Part shown: positions 10,197 through 16,931 of the stretch, one piece after another
Numbering within the stretch: position 1 is the stretch's first letter
Layout: each line of letters starts with the position of its first letter
Assembly: GCA_947455215.1 (NCBI GenBank)
Contig: CANGNA010000032.1
Location: forward strand, 1-45,430
Reading direction: 5' to 3'
Source: Chitinophagaceae bacterium
GTDB taxonomy: Bacteria > Bacteroidota > Bacteroidia > Chitinophagales > Chitinophagaceae
DNA: 45,430 nt
Translations under genes and position numbers: made by a program
The notes under the pieces: generated by a model
Seen by the model: only the letters and a program-made list of their open reading frames with translations
What the model was told of the DNA's origin: nothing
Databases searched by the model: none

Positions 10197-10229
10197 ATTA
10201 ATGGCTTAGTGGCTCAATGGCTCAATGGG
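10182..10229 (+). repeat. Octamer microsatellite crossing the A2M stop codon
   Basis: Six in-register 8-bp units close to TTAATGGC/TCAATGGC run from 10182 to 10229. The first two units encode the last residues (VMAQ) and the stop of the preceding gene, so copy number changes by slippage could alter the extreme C-terminus. A second tract of the same unit lies at 12665-12728. Confidence 0.8.
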
Positions 10230-10237
10230 GTTGCTTA

Positions 10238-10335
10238 CTTATCGCAGCACATGGTTGTCTCCTCCGCATAATGCTACGGCGGCTGAAAGAAACCCTGTGC
10301 TGCGATAAGACGCCCTTTCAGGGCTTGACCGTGTT
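10238..10335 (+). repeat. Degenerate hairpin repeat upstream of pbpC with 14-bp inverted repeat
   Basis: CTTATCGCAGCACA (10238-10251) is exactly complementary to TGTGCTGCGATAAG (10296-10309), leaving a 44-nt loop. The right half reads GAAACCCTGTGCTGCGATAAGACGCCCTTTCAGGGC, a diverged version of the module seen at 61-98 and 218-257. It lies in the leader between the A2M gene and pbpC. It has no T tract, so it does not look like an ordinary terminator. Confidence 0.65.
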
Positions 10336-10359
10336 GGGTAGATAGAAATTACAGAAGAT

Positions 10360-12663
10360 TTGAAGACGTTAAAGAAGGTTGGATTGTGGGGGTTGGGCGG
10401 AGTGCTGCTGTTGGTAGTGCTGGCGAGGTTGTTGCCGGTGCGGACGGAGATAGCCTTTGCCCGTGTGGTAATGGCACGCGATAGTACGGTGCTGCATGCC
10501 TACTTAGCCAGCGACGGGCAGTGGCGTATGTTTACCCGGCTGGACGAGATAACGCCGGAGCTGAAGAAGGCTATTGTTTACAAGGAGGACAGGCACTTTT
10601 ACTACCATCCGGGGATAAACCTGGCAGCTGTAGGTCGGGCATTTGTGAATAATGTCTTTTACCGCAAACGCACGTCAGGTGCATCCACCATCACCATGCA
10701 GGTGGCCAGAATGCTGGACCCTAAGCCGAGAACGTACTTCAACAAACTGCTGGAGATGTTTACAGCCTTACAACTGGAGGTGCGCTATAGTAAGGAAGAG
10801 ATACTGCAAATGTACCTGAACCTGGTGCCTTATGGTTCGAACATTGCCGGGGTGAAGGCTGCATCGTTATTGTACTTTAATAAAACGCCCGACCATTTAT
10901 CGCTGGCAGAGATAACAGCGCTCAGCATCATCCCCAATAGGCCTAATTCGCTGGTGATGGGTAGGGACAATACCCGCATAGTACAGCAGCGTAACAAGTG
11001 GTTGCTGCGCTTCAGGCAAGACGCTTTGTTCAGCGAGAATATCGTTAACGATGCACTGCATGAGCCGCTAACTGCCTACCGCCACAGTGCACCACAAGGC
11101 GCATCGCAGTATGCATTGCGGATGAAACATATGCTGCCGTTTGCACAAGAGCTGCATACCACACTCAACCTGCAACTGCAACAAAAGGCGGAGGATATAG
11201 TAGCCAACTATGTGAACCAACTAAAGCTGCATAATATCAACAATGCATCGGTATTGGTAGTAGACAACAAGACGCACGAGGTGCTGGTGTACATTGGCTC
11301 ATCTGACTTTAGAGACAGGATGAACTATGGCCAGGTAGATGGCGTAAGAGCACTACGATCGCCCGGCAGCACGCTGAAACCCTTACTGTACGGGCTTTGT
11401 ATGGATAGAGGCATGATCACCCCCAAGAGCATCATTGCCGATGTACCCATCAATATCAAAGGCTATTCGCCTGAGAACTATGATCGGAGCTTCCAGGGGA
11501 ATGTGACCATAGAATATGCGCTGAGCCATTCGCTGAACATACCTGCAGTGAAGCTGCTGGATGAAGAAGGCACCAATAATTTTGCGGGTGTGCTGGCCAA
11601 AGCAGGATTTACCTCTATTGCCAAAACACGAGATAAGATAGGTCTGTCGCTGATACTGGGCGGATGTGGCGTAAGGCTGGAAGAGTTAACGGCGCTCTAT
11701 TCATCATTTGCCAACAACGGGCAGTATTACCCGCTGCACTATTTTGTTGCCGACAAAAAAGCACCTGTAAAAGATACGGGGCTTACTGTATTATCACAAC
11801 CTGCTACATTCATGCTAACGAAAGTACTGAGCGAACTGCACCGGCCCGATCTGCCTAATGCCTATGATGAAGCCCAGCATGTGCCGCGTATAGCCTGGAA
11901 GACCGGCACATCGTACGGACGTAAAGATGCGTGGAGTATAGGCTACAATCAGCGCTATACCATTGGCGTGTGGGTGGGTAATTTCTCGGCGCTTGGTGTG
12001 CAGGAGCTCAGTGGTGCTTCTACAGCCACTCCCCTGCTGTTCCAACTGTTCAATGCAATAGACCACAATGCCGACAACGAATGGGCGGAGCCACCCAAGA
12101 GCATAGGGTTCAGGCTGGTGTGCGCAGAAAGTGGTAAGGTGCCTAATGATTTTTGTACCAACCAGGTAATGGATTATTATATACCTGGCGTATCGAACAG
12201 CCAGCAATGCGACCATATAACACAGGTGTGGGTATCGGCCGATGAAAAGTACAGCTACTGTACTTATTGCCTGCCACCTACCGGATATAAGACGAAACAA
12301 CTACCTAATATATCGCCGGAGCTGGCAGCCTATTACCTGGTATCGCATATACCTTTTACGGCAAGGCCGTCGCATAACCCGCTATGCACGCATACCCTTC
12401 AAGGCCGCGGACCGGTCATCACGTCGCTCACCAATGGCATGACCTATATCATTGAGAACAGGGAGCAGCAAAAACTTCAATTGTCGTGCTCGGCGACTAG
12501 TGATGTACATAAGGTGTATTGGTATATCAATGATAAATTCTATGCTGCTGCCGCGGCAAATGAAAAGCTCTTCTTTAAGGCAGATGCATCTGTGCTGAAG
12601 ATATCCTGCTCCGATGATAAAGGCAGGAATAGTAATATAGAGATAAAGGTGAAGTTCATGTAG
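10360..12663 (+). CDS. pbpC: Penicillin-binding protein 1C (bifunctional transglycosylase/transpeptidase)
   Basis: This 767-residue inner membrane enzyme polymerises and cross-links peptidoglycan in the periplasm. A signal anchor spans about residues 5-23. The glycosyltransferase domain carries EDRHFY with Glu76 as likely catalytic base and GASTITMQVARML. The transpeptidase domain shows all three motifs: SxxK at Ser337-Lys340 (SPGSTLKP), SxN at Ser391-Asn393 (SLN) and KTGTS at 514-518. The last 80 or so residues match the PBP1C C-terminal domain. The chosen start is TTG at 10360. An in-frame TAG lies at 10339-10341 and the first ATG is about 39 codons inside, which would remove the membrane anchor. 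The gene pairs with the upstream alpha-2-macroglobulin, as known for yfhM-pbpC, where the two are thought to act together in envelope defence and repair. Confidence 0.95.
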   Translation: MKTLKKVGLWGLGGVLLLVVLARLLPVRTEIAFARVVMARDSTVLHAYLASDGQWRMFTRLDEITPELKKAIVYKEDRHFYYHPGINLAAVGRAFVNNVFYRKRTSGASTITMQVARMLDPKPRTYFNKLLEMFTALQLEVRYSKEEILQMYLNLVPYGSNIAGVKAASLLYFNKTPDHLSLAEITALSIIPNRPNSLVMGRDNTRIVQQRNKWLLRFRQDALFSENIVNDALHEPLTAYRHSAPQGASQYALRMKHMLPFAQELHTTLNLQLQQKAEDIVANYVNQLKLHNINNASVLVVDNKTHEVLVYIGSSDFRDRMNYGQVDGVRALRSPGSTLKPLLYGLCMDRGMITPKSIIADVPINIKGYSPENYDRSFQGNVTIEYALSHSLNIPAVKLLDEEGTNNFAGVLAKAGFTSIAKTRDKIGLSLILGGCGVRLEELTALYSSFANNGQYYPLHYFVADKKAPVKDTGLTVLSQPATFMLTKVLSELHRPDLPNAYDEAQHVPRIAWKTGTSYGRKDAWSIGYNQRYTIGVWVGNFSALGVQELSGASTATPLLFQLFNAIDHNADNEWAEPPKSIGFRLVCAESGKVPNDFCTNQVMDYYIPGVSNSQQCDHITQVWVSADEKYSYCTYCLPPTGYKTKQLPNISPELAAYYLVSHIPFTARPSHNPLCTHTLQGRGPVITSLTNGMTYIIENREQQKLQLSCSATSDVHKVYWYINDKFYAAAAANEKLFFKADASVLKISCSDDKGRNSNIEIKVKFM

Positions 12664-12664
12664 A

Positions 12665-12728
12665 TAAATGGCTCGATGCCTTAATGGCTTAATGGCTTAA
12701 TGGCTCAATTGCTCAATGACTTAATGCC
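12665..12728 (+). repeat. Octamer microsatellite after pbpC
   Basis: Eight consecutive 8-bp units occupy 12665-12728 in perfect phase, three of them exactly TTAATGGC and the others one to three bases away. The tract begins right after the pbpC stop and ends 10 bp before the stop of the convergent DUF1905 gene. It is the same unit as the tract at 10182-10229. Confidence 0.85.
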
Positions 12729-12738
12729 ACTTCTAGTT

Positions 12739-13221
12739 TTATGGTTTGTCGCGACCGATAAAGCGCTCCTTGCCCAACAGGAAATTAATAGCCTTGTCTA
12801 CATTACGATCTATGCTTTCCTCTGTTTTGAGTGCGGCTATATAACGCACTATTTCGTGGCGGCGGGATGGTGGCAAGCTATCGAATACGGTCTTAGCCGG
12901 CTTGTTACCTGTAAGGGCGTTGGTGAGTTTCGGATGGGCATTAATACTGCGATCAGCCGGATCATAATCAACCGTCAGTGCTACTGTTTCACCTATGTGT
13001 TTGGGCGAATCTTTCAGCATAGTAGTATTTATGTATAGGCGCCAATGGCCGCTATACCGTACCAGTGTCTGTGTGTATGGTTTACCGTTTATCTTTCCCT
13101 TTATAGGGATATGGCCTTTGTCTTTACCTGCCTTCCTAAAGATGGCCAGCAATATGTCCTCCGGCACAAACACGAAGGGATTTATACCGATGATGTCTAT
13201 AGTGGCAGAGAATGTATGCAT
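12739..13221 (-). CDS. DUF1905 / YdeI-OmdA-like protein
   Basis: The protein has 160 residues and no signal peptide, so it is probably cytoplasmic. The N-terminal 95 residues look like a DUF1905 beta-barrel fold (FSATIDIIGINPFVFVP, then IPIKGKINGKPYTQTL). The C-terminal part (residues about 110-150, FDSLPPSRRHEIVRYIAALKTEESIDRNV) matches the YdeI/OmpD-associated helical motif, in which similar residues precede an arginine-rich end. YdeI homologues have been linked to resistance against cationic peptides and bacteriocins, but no biochemical activity is settled. The ATG is 3 bp after the stop of the upstream beta-helix lipoprotein gene, so the two are very probably co-transcribed. The gene converges on pbpC. 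Confidence 0.8.
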   Translation of the reverse strand: MHTFSATIDIIGINPFVFVPEDILLAIFRKAGKDKGHIPIKGKINGKPYTQTLVRYSGHWRLYINTTMLKDSPKHIGETVALTVDYDPADRSINAHPKLTNALTGNKPAKTVFDSLPPSRRHEIVRYIAALKTEESIDRNVDKAINFLLGKERFIGRDKP

Positions 13222-13224
13222 AGA

Positions 13225-14670
13225 CTACGGCGTGTATTGATAGCACCCTATATCATTAAGCGTTCTTGGGTTATCGTCATGATCGCGGGATACAGATGGG
13301 ATAACAACGCCGGCACCTATCGCAGGTGAACCCGAACCTAAATGGAAATTGAGGTTGGTGGTGCTCTTAAACAAAGGATCCTGGTTGAGGATACAGTTGG
13401 TGATATGAATGAAGGAAGGATCTATAACAGAGCCGATCTTGAGCAGGCAATGATCAAGACGAACACTAGCCGGGGTTCCTTCAGCCTTGTCGCAGATGAT
13501 CTCGCTATCCAGTGAGCCATAGACAATACAGTTGCGCATCACCGCGTCCAACGCGCCATAGAAGGTTTGCGTAGTGCTGTATTGGAAGTAATTGAGCAGG
13601 ATGACCGTGTGATTATTGCGGTGATCGAGGCCTACATTGCCATCTCCATAATTGGCAAAGGTGCAATTGATCACCGAATCGTAGCCGCCCTGCAAACCTA
13701 CCAATGCCTCTGCTCCTGTAGTACTTACAATACAATTGGTAGCTGTGAGATCGCCCTGCCAGTTAAGGATACCATAACCAATGGAGTTCTTTATAGATAC
13801 ACGATCTAAAGTAACGTGTGCGCCTGAGTCTATCTGCATGGCTGCGGGTTGTGCGTAGAAGTCGCGATAGAAAGTACCACCACCGCAGTTCTTAATGATA
13901 GCCTTTTTAAAATTTCCCGTGCTGCCTGTTACAAAGTAAAAGCCACCCCACTCGCCCGGATAGCCGAGATAGCCAAAATAATCGCGATCGAGACGATCGC
14001 CCTGAAATACAACTGTATCAGTGGTAAGTGTAGGATTAGGGTTCACATTGAGTGTGCCGAACACAAAGAACCTTGCATCCTGGTGCATATATACGCGGCA
14101 GCCGGCAGGGATATTGAGCGTAGCGCCGGGGCCTACCACACAAGAATGCTGCACTACGTAAGGTTTATCTGTAAGCCAGGTTGTATTACCTGTAATACTA
14201 TCGCTAACAATGTAGTGAGCGTTCTGGCCATAAGCAGTAAATGGTACAGAAAAATCCTTACCATTGAGCGTAGCTATAAGCTCATCCGTTACAAAGAAAG
14301 GGTTAAGAGAATCATTCGGATCTATCTTAACAGTGGCAAATACATAAACGCTATCGTGGGCAGCTATATTGATATTGGTAACGTTGTTACCCGTAAAGCC
14401 ATCTACATTGATGTGAAAGTAGGAATTGTTGCCATTCTTCAAACGTACGGAACTGAGTGTTATTGGCTGGTTCTGCGGATTGTAGATGAGCACACCTGTG
14501 GTGTAACTACCGGCAGCGGTAAAAACAGTGTCAAATTTTAGTGTGTCGTCTGAAAACCTAAGCGTACCACCTGTAGCCAGCACGGGTTGAACCTTACGAC
14601 AAGAAGGCATCCATGTGATACCTGCAAGGGCAATAATTAAAATAAAGATAGAGGCCGTTGATAAGCGCAT
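13225..14670 (-). CDS. Right-handed beta-helix lipoprotein (choice-of-anchor Q-like)
   Basis: This is a 481-residue lipoprotein precursor with lipobox MPSC at Cys24, probably anchored in the outer membrane or exposed on the surface. Residues about 35-150 resemble an Ig/Abp-like sandwich (LKFDTVFTAAGSYTTGVLIYN). From about 170 the sequence reads as a parallel beta-helix typical of pectate-lyase-like folds (IPAGCRVYMHQDARFFVFGTL; VTLDRVSIKNSIGYGI; NCIVYGSLDSEI). It ends with LGSGSPAIGAG and NDIGCYQY, the end signature I associate with choice-of-anchor Q proteins. No polysaccharide lyase catalytic residues could be assigned, so enzymatic activity is not claimed. It is first in a probable two-gene operon with the DUF1905 protein and diverges from the SAM-hydrolase-like gene across 94 bp. 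Confidence 0.85.
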   Translation of the reverse strand: MRLSTASIFILIIALAGITWMPSCRKVQPVLATGGTLRFSDDTLKFDTVFTAAGSYTTGVLIYNPQNQPITLSSVRLKNGNNSYFHINVDGFTGNNVTNINIAAHDSVYVFATVKIDPNDSLNPFFVTDELIATLNGKDFSVPFTAYGQNAHYIVSDSITGNTTWLTDKPYVVQHSCVVGPGATLNIPAGCRVYMHQDARFFVFGTLNVNPNPTLTTDTVVFQGDRLDRDYFGYLGYPGEWGGFYFVTGSTGNFKKAIIKNCGGGTFYRDFYAQPAAMQIDSGAHVTLDRVSIKNSIGYGILNWQGDLTATNCIVSTTGAEALVGLQGGYDSVINCTFANYGDGNVGLDHRNNHTVILLNYFQYSTTQTFYGALDAVMRNCIVYGSLDSEIICDKAEGTPASVRLDHCLLKIGSVIDPSFIHITNCILNQDPLFKSTTNLNFHLGSGSPAIGAGVVIPSVSRDHDDNPRTLNDIGCYQYTP

Positions 14671-14745
14671 GATGTAAAAGTACTGAACTTAACTATAACG
14701 CATAAAAAGTAGTGTTATTACCTATGCGGAGCAAGTAATAAGGGT

Positions 14746-14753
14746 TAATTTTG
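14746..14753 (+). promoter_or_regulatory. Candidate -7 box (TAATTTTG) for the SAM-hydrolase-like gene
   Basis: TAATTTTG fits the Bacteroidetes TAnnTTTG -7 consensus exactly and ends 11 nt before the ATG at 14765, implying a very short leader. No good TTTG was found at the expected -33 spacing, so support is only partial. Confidence 0.4.
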
Positions 14754-14764
14754 CTGCGCATCAA

Positions 14765-15538
14765 ATGGGTATCGTCACTTTATTTTCTGATTTCGGGTTA
14801 CAGGATGCCTCGGCGGGCATTGCCAGGGGTATATTGATGCAACATGTACCCCTAAGCAGGATAATCGACATCACGCACGAAGTGCAACCATTCAACCTGA
14901 AACAGGCAGCTTACCTGCTGGGCGCTGCCTATAAAAACTTCCCGAAAGGCACATTCCACCTGTTGTTGTTTGATGTGTACGCATCGAAAGTACCCAAGCT
15001 GGTGTTATCGGAATATGATGGCCACTTCTTCCTGTCGCCGGACAATGCGCTGCTGCCGGAAGCCGTACAAGATACCATAGCGCACTCGTGGGTATGTATG
15101 GAAATGGGGAAGACGCATTCGTTTCACGACTGGCTGCATAGTGCCGGCGCAGTTATTGCAGGAGCAACAAGAGGGATAGACCCTACCGCTTTCCCGGAAT
15201 TCAAACTGAAAGAATACAAGCCCAAGGTGTATGCACTACCGTACAACGAAGCGCATGACGTGATACATATAGATGAGTTTGAGAACGTGACCATCGACTT
15301 TACAAGAGCGCTCTACGACCAGCTGGCACCCGGAAAAACGTTCTCGCTGAAATTTACACAGGTAGAAGAGATCAACGAAGTGCGGGATAACTACAGCGAT
15401 GTACGTGAGGGCTATAAGCTGTGCAGATTCAACAGTAATGGGTACCTGGAAATATGCATCAACCATGGCAAAGCGGCAAGCCTTTTCGGATTGAAGCTTG
15501 GGGGCAAGAATAACAATATAAAAATCAGCTTTACATGA
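14765..15538 (+). CDS. SAM hydroxide adenosyltransferase family protein (DUF62), divergent
   Basis: The protein has 257 residues and belongs to the S-adenosylmethionine hydroxide adenosyltransferase / chlorinase / fluorinase family, whose usual members cleave SAM to adenosine and methionine. Family features visible are TLFSDFG (5-11), IIDITHEVQPF (33-43), the AAYLLGAAYKNFPKGTFHL helix-strand, and SPDNALL (91-97) in place of the usual PDNG. The normally conserved VDPGVGtxR segment is replaced by LLFDVYASKVPK (67-78). Asp70 remains, but no Arg is in the expected place. Reduced or altered activity is therefore possible. The stop codon overlaps the next ATG by four bases (ATGA), so expression is coupled to the ABM-domain protein downstream. 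No halogen-metabolism context is seen. Confidence 0.8.
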   Translation: MGIVTLFSDFGLQDASAGIARGILMQHVPLSRIIDITHEVQPFNLKQAAYLLGAAYKNFPKGTFHLLLFDVYASKVPKLVLSEYDGHFFLSPDNALLPEAVQDTIAHSWVCMEMGKTHSFHDWLHSAGAVIAGATRGIDPTAFPEFKLKEYKPKVYALPYNEAHDVIHIDEFENVTIDFTRALYDQLAPGKTFSLKFTQVEEINEVRDNYSDVREGYKLCRFNSNGYLEICINHGKAASLFGLKLGGKNNNIKISFT

Positions 15539-15828
15539 TACTACGCATAGTGCAAATGACACTAAGACCTGAATGCCTTGAGGACTTCGGCAAGATGTTC
15601 GAAGAACGGAAGAGTACCATAAAAGGTTTCCGTGGATGCAGGCACCTGGAGCTGTGGCAGGGAGCCAATGATCCCAACGTCTTTTTCACATACAGCCATT
15701 GGGAGAGCGAAGCCGACCTGGACCATTACCGCTTTTCGGAATTCTTTAAAGAAACCTGGACCATCACTAAGGCTATGTTTGCACAAAAAGCGCAGGCCTG
15801 GAGCGTAGAGCAACGTGTAGTTGTTTGA
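15535..15828 (+). CDS. ABM-family (antibiotic biosynthesis monooxygenase-like) protein
   Basis: This 97-residue protein has the single ferredoxin-like ABM fold, seen in the pattern MILRIVQMTLRPE, then a helix (CLEDFGKMFEERKSTIKGF), then GCRHLELWQGANDPNVFFTYSHW and a terminal helix with TWTITKAMF. Such proteins dimerise and include quinone monooxygenases, haem-degrading enzymes and aldolase-type members. Nothing here fixes the substrate. The start overlaps the stop of the SAM-hydrolase-like gene (ATGA). A strong bidirectional terminator follows 53 bp downstream. Confidence 0.8.
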   Translation: MILRIVQMTLRPECLEDFGKMFEERKSTIKGFRGCRHLELWQGANDPNVFFTYSHWESEADLDHYRFSEFFKETWTITKAMFAQKAQAWSVEQRVVV

Positions 15829-15880
15829 TGAAATGCCAGGAATCAATATTCCAACTTCAAGGTTTAGGTAGAATTCAAGA

Positions 15881-15932
15881 TATAAAATAGCGAAAGGGAA
15901 TGCAGTGTTGCATTCCCTTTCGCTATTTTATA
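15881..15932. terminator. Bidirectional rho-independent terminator
   Basis: A perfect 24-bp stem (15881-15904 with 15909-15932) closes a GTGT loop. The outer part is AT-rich and the core is TAGCGAAAGGGAATGCA. It lies between the convergent ABM and HIT genes and gives T-rich 3' ends in both directions. Confidence 0.9.
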
Positions 15933-15940
15933 GCAAGCCA

Positions 15941-16333
15941 TTACATATTGGCCAGTATTTTTTCTTTTGTTGCTTTCAGATCGTTTTGTGAAACTGATAG
16001 CTTTTTGCGTGTAAAATTCAGATCATCTGCAGTATCGATGGGTACGAGGTGCATATGGGCGTGAGGAACTTCCAGACCGATAACACTTATACCACACCTA
16101 TCACAGGGAAAGGCGCGCTCAATGGCCTTTGCAACAGGCTTAGCAAAAACAAGCCACTCCGCCAGCAAGGTGTCATCTACATCAAATATCTTATCCACTT
16201 CTACTTTAGGCACTACTAATGTGTGGCCTTCGCGTATGGGTGTGATATCGAGAAAGGCGATGAACTTATCGTTCTCGGCGATCTTGTGACAAGGTATCTC
16301 CCCTGCTATGATCTTTGAAAAGATGCTTGCCAT
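15941..16333 (-). CDS. HIT family nucleotide hydrolase (HinT-like)
   Basis: This 130-residue cytoplasmic protein carries the histidine triad HAHMHLVP (His91, His93, His95) and the start SIFSKIIAGEIPCHKI, typical of the Hint branch. Hint proteins hydrolyse AMP-lysine and other nucleoside phosphoramidates. The middle histidine of the triad is the expected nucleophile. One CxxC (CDRC, 77-80) is present, but the four-ligand zinc site found in some Hint proteins is not complete. The ATG lies 2 bp after the greA stop, so greA and this gene form an operon. Confidence 0.92.
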   Translation of the reverse strand: MASIFSKIIAGEIPCHKIAENDKFIAFLDITPIREGHTLVVPKVEVDKIFDVDDTLLAEWLVFAKPVAKAIERAFPCDRCGISVIGLEVPHAHMHLVPIDTADDLNFTRKKLSVSQNDLKATKEKILANM

Positions 16334-16335
16334 AC

Positions 16336-16809
16336 TTATATCGTAATATCTTCGACCTGGAATTTAAAGGTGCCGCTTGGCGCAGTTACTTCTGCAATTT
16401 CGCCTTTGGCTTTGCCGAGCAGGGCCTTGCCGATAGGCGAAGTAACTGATATTTTACCAGCCTTCAGGTCAGCCTCGCTTTCTGAAACTATCTGGTAAGA
16501 AAGCGTTTTCTTAGTATTCAGATTAGTAACAGTAACCTTGCTGAGAATGGACACCTTAGAAATGTCTATGTCTTTTGCATCTATAACGCGGGCATTGAGT
16601 ACAACCTGCTCTATCTGCGCGATCTTGGCTTCATGATATCCCTGTGCTTCTTTCGCGGCATCATATTCAGCATTTTCTTTCAGGTCCCCTTTCTCGCGGG
16701 CTTCAGCAATTGCACGAGCGATCTCGGCGCGGCCCACTGTTTTAAGCTTGTTCAACTCCTCCCTCATCTGAGCTAAAGATTCCTTAGTCAAATAATTCAA
16801 TTCAGACAT
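16336..16809 (-). CDS. greA: Transcription elongation factor GreA
   Basis: This 157-residue protein reactivates backtracked RNA polymerase by stimulating transcript cleavage. The N-terminal coiled coil (residues 1-75) includes LKENAEYDAAKEAQGYHEAKI, with the acidic tip residues that enter the secondary channel. The C-terminal FKBP-like domain includes SVTSPIGKALLGKAKGEIAEV. Length and motifs are standard. The start follows an AT-rich leader containing a hairpin with a T tract (16836-16872) and an upstream TATCTTTG box, so regulation by attenuation is conceivable. Confidence 0.96.
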   Translation of the reverse strand: MSELNYLTKESLAQMREELNKLKTVGRAEIARAIAEAREKGDLKENAEYDAAKEAQGYHEAKIAQIEQVVLNARVIDAKDIDISKVSILSKVTVTNLNTKKTLSYQIVSESEADLKAGKISVTSPIGKALLGKAKGEIAEVTAPSGTFKFQVEDITI

Positions 16810-16835
16810 TGTATAAATATTTATATAATAAACAG

Positions 16836-16872
16836 AAAAAAATACAACGCCTCCTGTTCAGGAAGCGTTGTA
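16836..16872 (-). terminator. Hairpin with T7 tail between the PorV-like gene and greA
   Basis: TACAACGC (16843-16850) pairs with GCGTTGTA (16865-16872). An inner TCCT/AGGA stem and a GTTC loop sit beyond one C/A mismatch. Read on the minus strand it is followed by seven Ts (16842-16836). It can end the receptor operon, or, if greA starts at the upstream TATCTTTG box, act as a leader attenuator. Confidence 0.8.
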
Positions 16873-16875
16873 CAA

Positions 16876-16883
16876 CAAAGATA
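16876..16883 (-). promoter_or_regulatory. Candidate greA -7 box (TATCTTTG)
   Basis: On the minus strand 16883-16876 reads TATCTTTG, an exact TAnnTTTG match, about 67 nt upstream of the greA ATG. No TTTG lies at the usual -33 spacing. If used, transcription would begin just before or inside the terminator-like hairpin. Confidence 0.4.
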
Positions 16884-16931
16884 CAAAAAGATAATTATCA
16901 GATAACCTAAAAGGTTACAAAAATTCAGTTA

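Noticed and set aside
13849-14541. 230-residue plus-strand frame antisense to the beta-helix lipoprotein gene
   Set aside because: The minus-strand gene has a signal peptide, domain features and operon context. The antisense peptide has no recognisable features.
14765-15538. Fluorinase or chlorinase
   Set aside because: The protein is in the wider family, but the key active-site loop is absent and no halometabolite genes surround it, so a halogenase call is not supported.
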